Position numbers and translations under genes: made by a program
Notes under the pieces: generated by a model
Told to the model about the DNA's origin: nothing
The model's database searches: none
The model's input: only the letters and a program-made list of their open reading frames with translations
NCBI GenBank assembly: GCA_000753945.1
Contig: JQOA01000255.1
Coordinates: forward strand, 5,373 to 10,983
Reading direction: 5' to 3'
From: Smithella sp. D17
Lineage (GTDB): Bacteria > Desulfobacterota > Syntrophia > Syntrophales > Smithellaceae
DNA length: 5,611 nt
Part shown: positions 5,481-5,611 of the stretch, one piece after another
Numbering within the stretch: position 1 is the first letter of the stretch
Layout: each line of letters opens with the position of its first letter

Positions 5481-5536
5481 TTATAACGAAAAAATCAGCC
5501 GAAGCGGAAGCGATCGGGTGATTGGTTTTGTTATAA
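5481..5536 (-). other. attC-like recombination site B (end of the preceding cassette)
   Basis: The outer boxes TTATAAC (5481-5487) and GTTATAA (5530-5536) are perfectly complementary over 7 bp. Inside, AATCA (5493-5497) pairs with TGATT (5519-5523), G5498 and G5518 are mismatched, and CCGA (5499-5502) pairs with TCGG (5514-5517) around an 11-base loop. AAAA and TTTT in the spacers can also pair, with GG (5524-5525) extrahelical. At 56 bp it is a short attC-like hairpin with the same plan as site A but different inner-box sequence, as expected for attC sites, which conserve structure more than sequence. Orientation on the - strand is chosen because AACAAA follows one core box and C precedes the other GTT, as in known sites. 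It would belong to a cassette lying mostly right of the window. Confidence 0.6.
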
Positions 5537-5577
5537 GCCTATCAATTACTTCGCCCCAATTTTTTTAGAACCAATCT

Positions 5578-5611
5578 TGATGGTCTCGTAAAAAGTCGCT
5601 TTTGCCCTTTT
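5578..5611 (-). repeat. Right copy of 34-bp dispersed repeat, cut by the window edge
   Basis: The reverse complement of this stretch is identical to 5-38 over all 34 bases, and the match runs to the last base of the window, so the true repeat may be longer. The copy lies 41 bases beyond attC-like site B. The intervening 5537-5577 shows no gene I can support. Having the same repeat at both ends fits an assembly contig broken at repeat copies as well as a real inverted-repeat pair. Confidence 0.85.

Larger units (their letters stand above)
4848..5486 (-). mobile_element. Putative integron gene cassette carrying a toxin-antitoxin pair
   Basis: Taking the integron cut point G^TT in the R' boxes of the two attC-like sites, the cassette runs on the - strand from base 5486 to base 4848, 639 bp. 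It opens with TTATAAATG, carries a promoter with overlapping palindromes, two overlapping genes in the same orientation, and ends with attC-like site A 18 bases after the last stop codon. This compact layout of promoter, short ORFs and a 3' attC is normal for cassettes, and toxin-antitoxin cassettes are well known in large chromosomal arrays, where they carry their own promoters. The segment is visibly richer in A+T than the housekeeping genes to the left. No integron integrase or attI is visible, so mobility today would depend on an integrase elsewhere. Confidence 0.55.

Noticed and set aside
5546..5611. An open frame on the - strand entering from beyond the window and ending KIGSKKIGAK-stop at 5546, just before attC-like site B, where a cassette ORF would end.
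   Set aside because: Only 21 codons are visible and most lie inside the 34-bp repeat; no family is recognisable, so it is not called as a gene.
5..5611. The whole window as a composite transposon bounded by inverted repeats.
   Set aside because: There is no transposase, the interior is mostly essential-type housekeeping genes, and the end sequence looks like a dispersed intergenic repeat.

Overview
The window looks like a chromosomal segment of a Gram-negative, anaerobe-type bacterium, most likely Desulfobacterota (Syntrophales/Smithella-like). I infer this from the gene mix (rsfS, a ComF-type phosphoribosyltransferase, a stand-alone rfaE2, a DksA-family regulator and an approximately 800-residue PriA) and from two dispersed repeats whose ends resemble ones I remember from deltaproteobacterial genomes. 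No taxonomic search could be run. The stand-alone heptose adenylyltransferase points to a lipopolysaccharide-bearing outer membrane.

Positions 1-2265 hold housekeeping genes on the + strand. rsfS (60-455), comF (452-1186) and rfaE2 (1207-1710) are packed with a 4-base overlap and a 20-base gap and look like one operon whose promoter lies left of the window. A DksA/TraR-family gene (1830-2216) follows with its own sigma-70-like promoter (1749-1778) and an intrinsic terminator (2239-2265). priA (2312-4720), the replication-restart helicase, follows alone.

Positions 4721-5611 are a different kind of DNA. Three bases after the priA stop lies a 120-bp element with imperfect terminal inverted repeats (4724-4843). 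It abuts a convergent, visibly AT-rich toxin-antitoxin pair on the - strand: a BrnT-like toxin (5433-5170) overlapping a ribbon-helix-helix antitoxin (5173-4925). The pair is bracketed by two hairpin-forming sites (4842-4907 and 5481-5536) that have the layout of integron attC sites: GTT/AAC core boxes at the outside, an inner complementary box pair with a small extrahelical bulge, and a variable terminal loop. Read on the - strand, the segment 5486 to 4848 behaves like one complete integron cassette. In particular, the imperfect outer box of the left site would become perfectly complementary on circularisation. No integrase is visible, so this would be an integrase-less attC cluster or the edge of a longer array.

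The window is bounded by the same 34-bp sequence in inverted orientation (5-38 and 5578-5611). This is a dispersed repeat, and the window may be an assembly contig that broke at copies of it.
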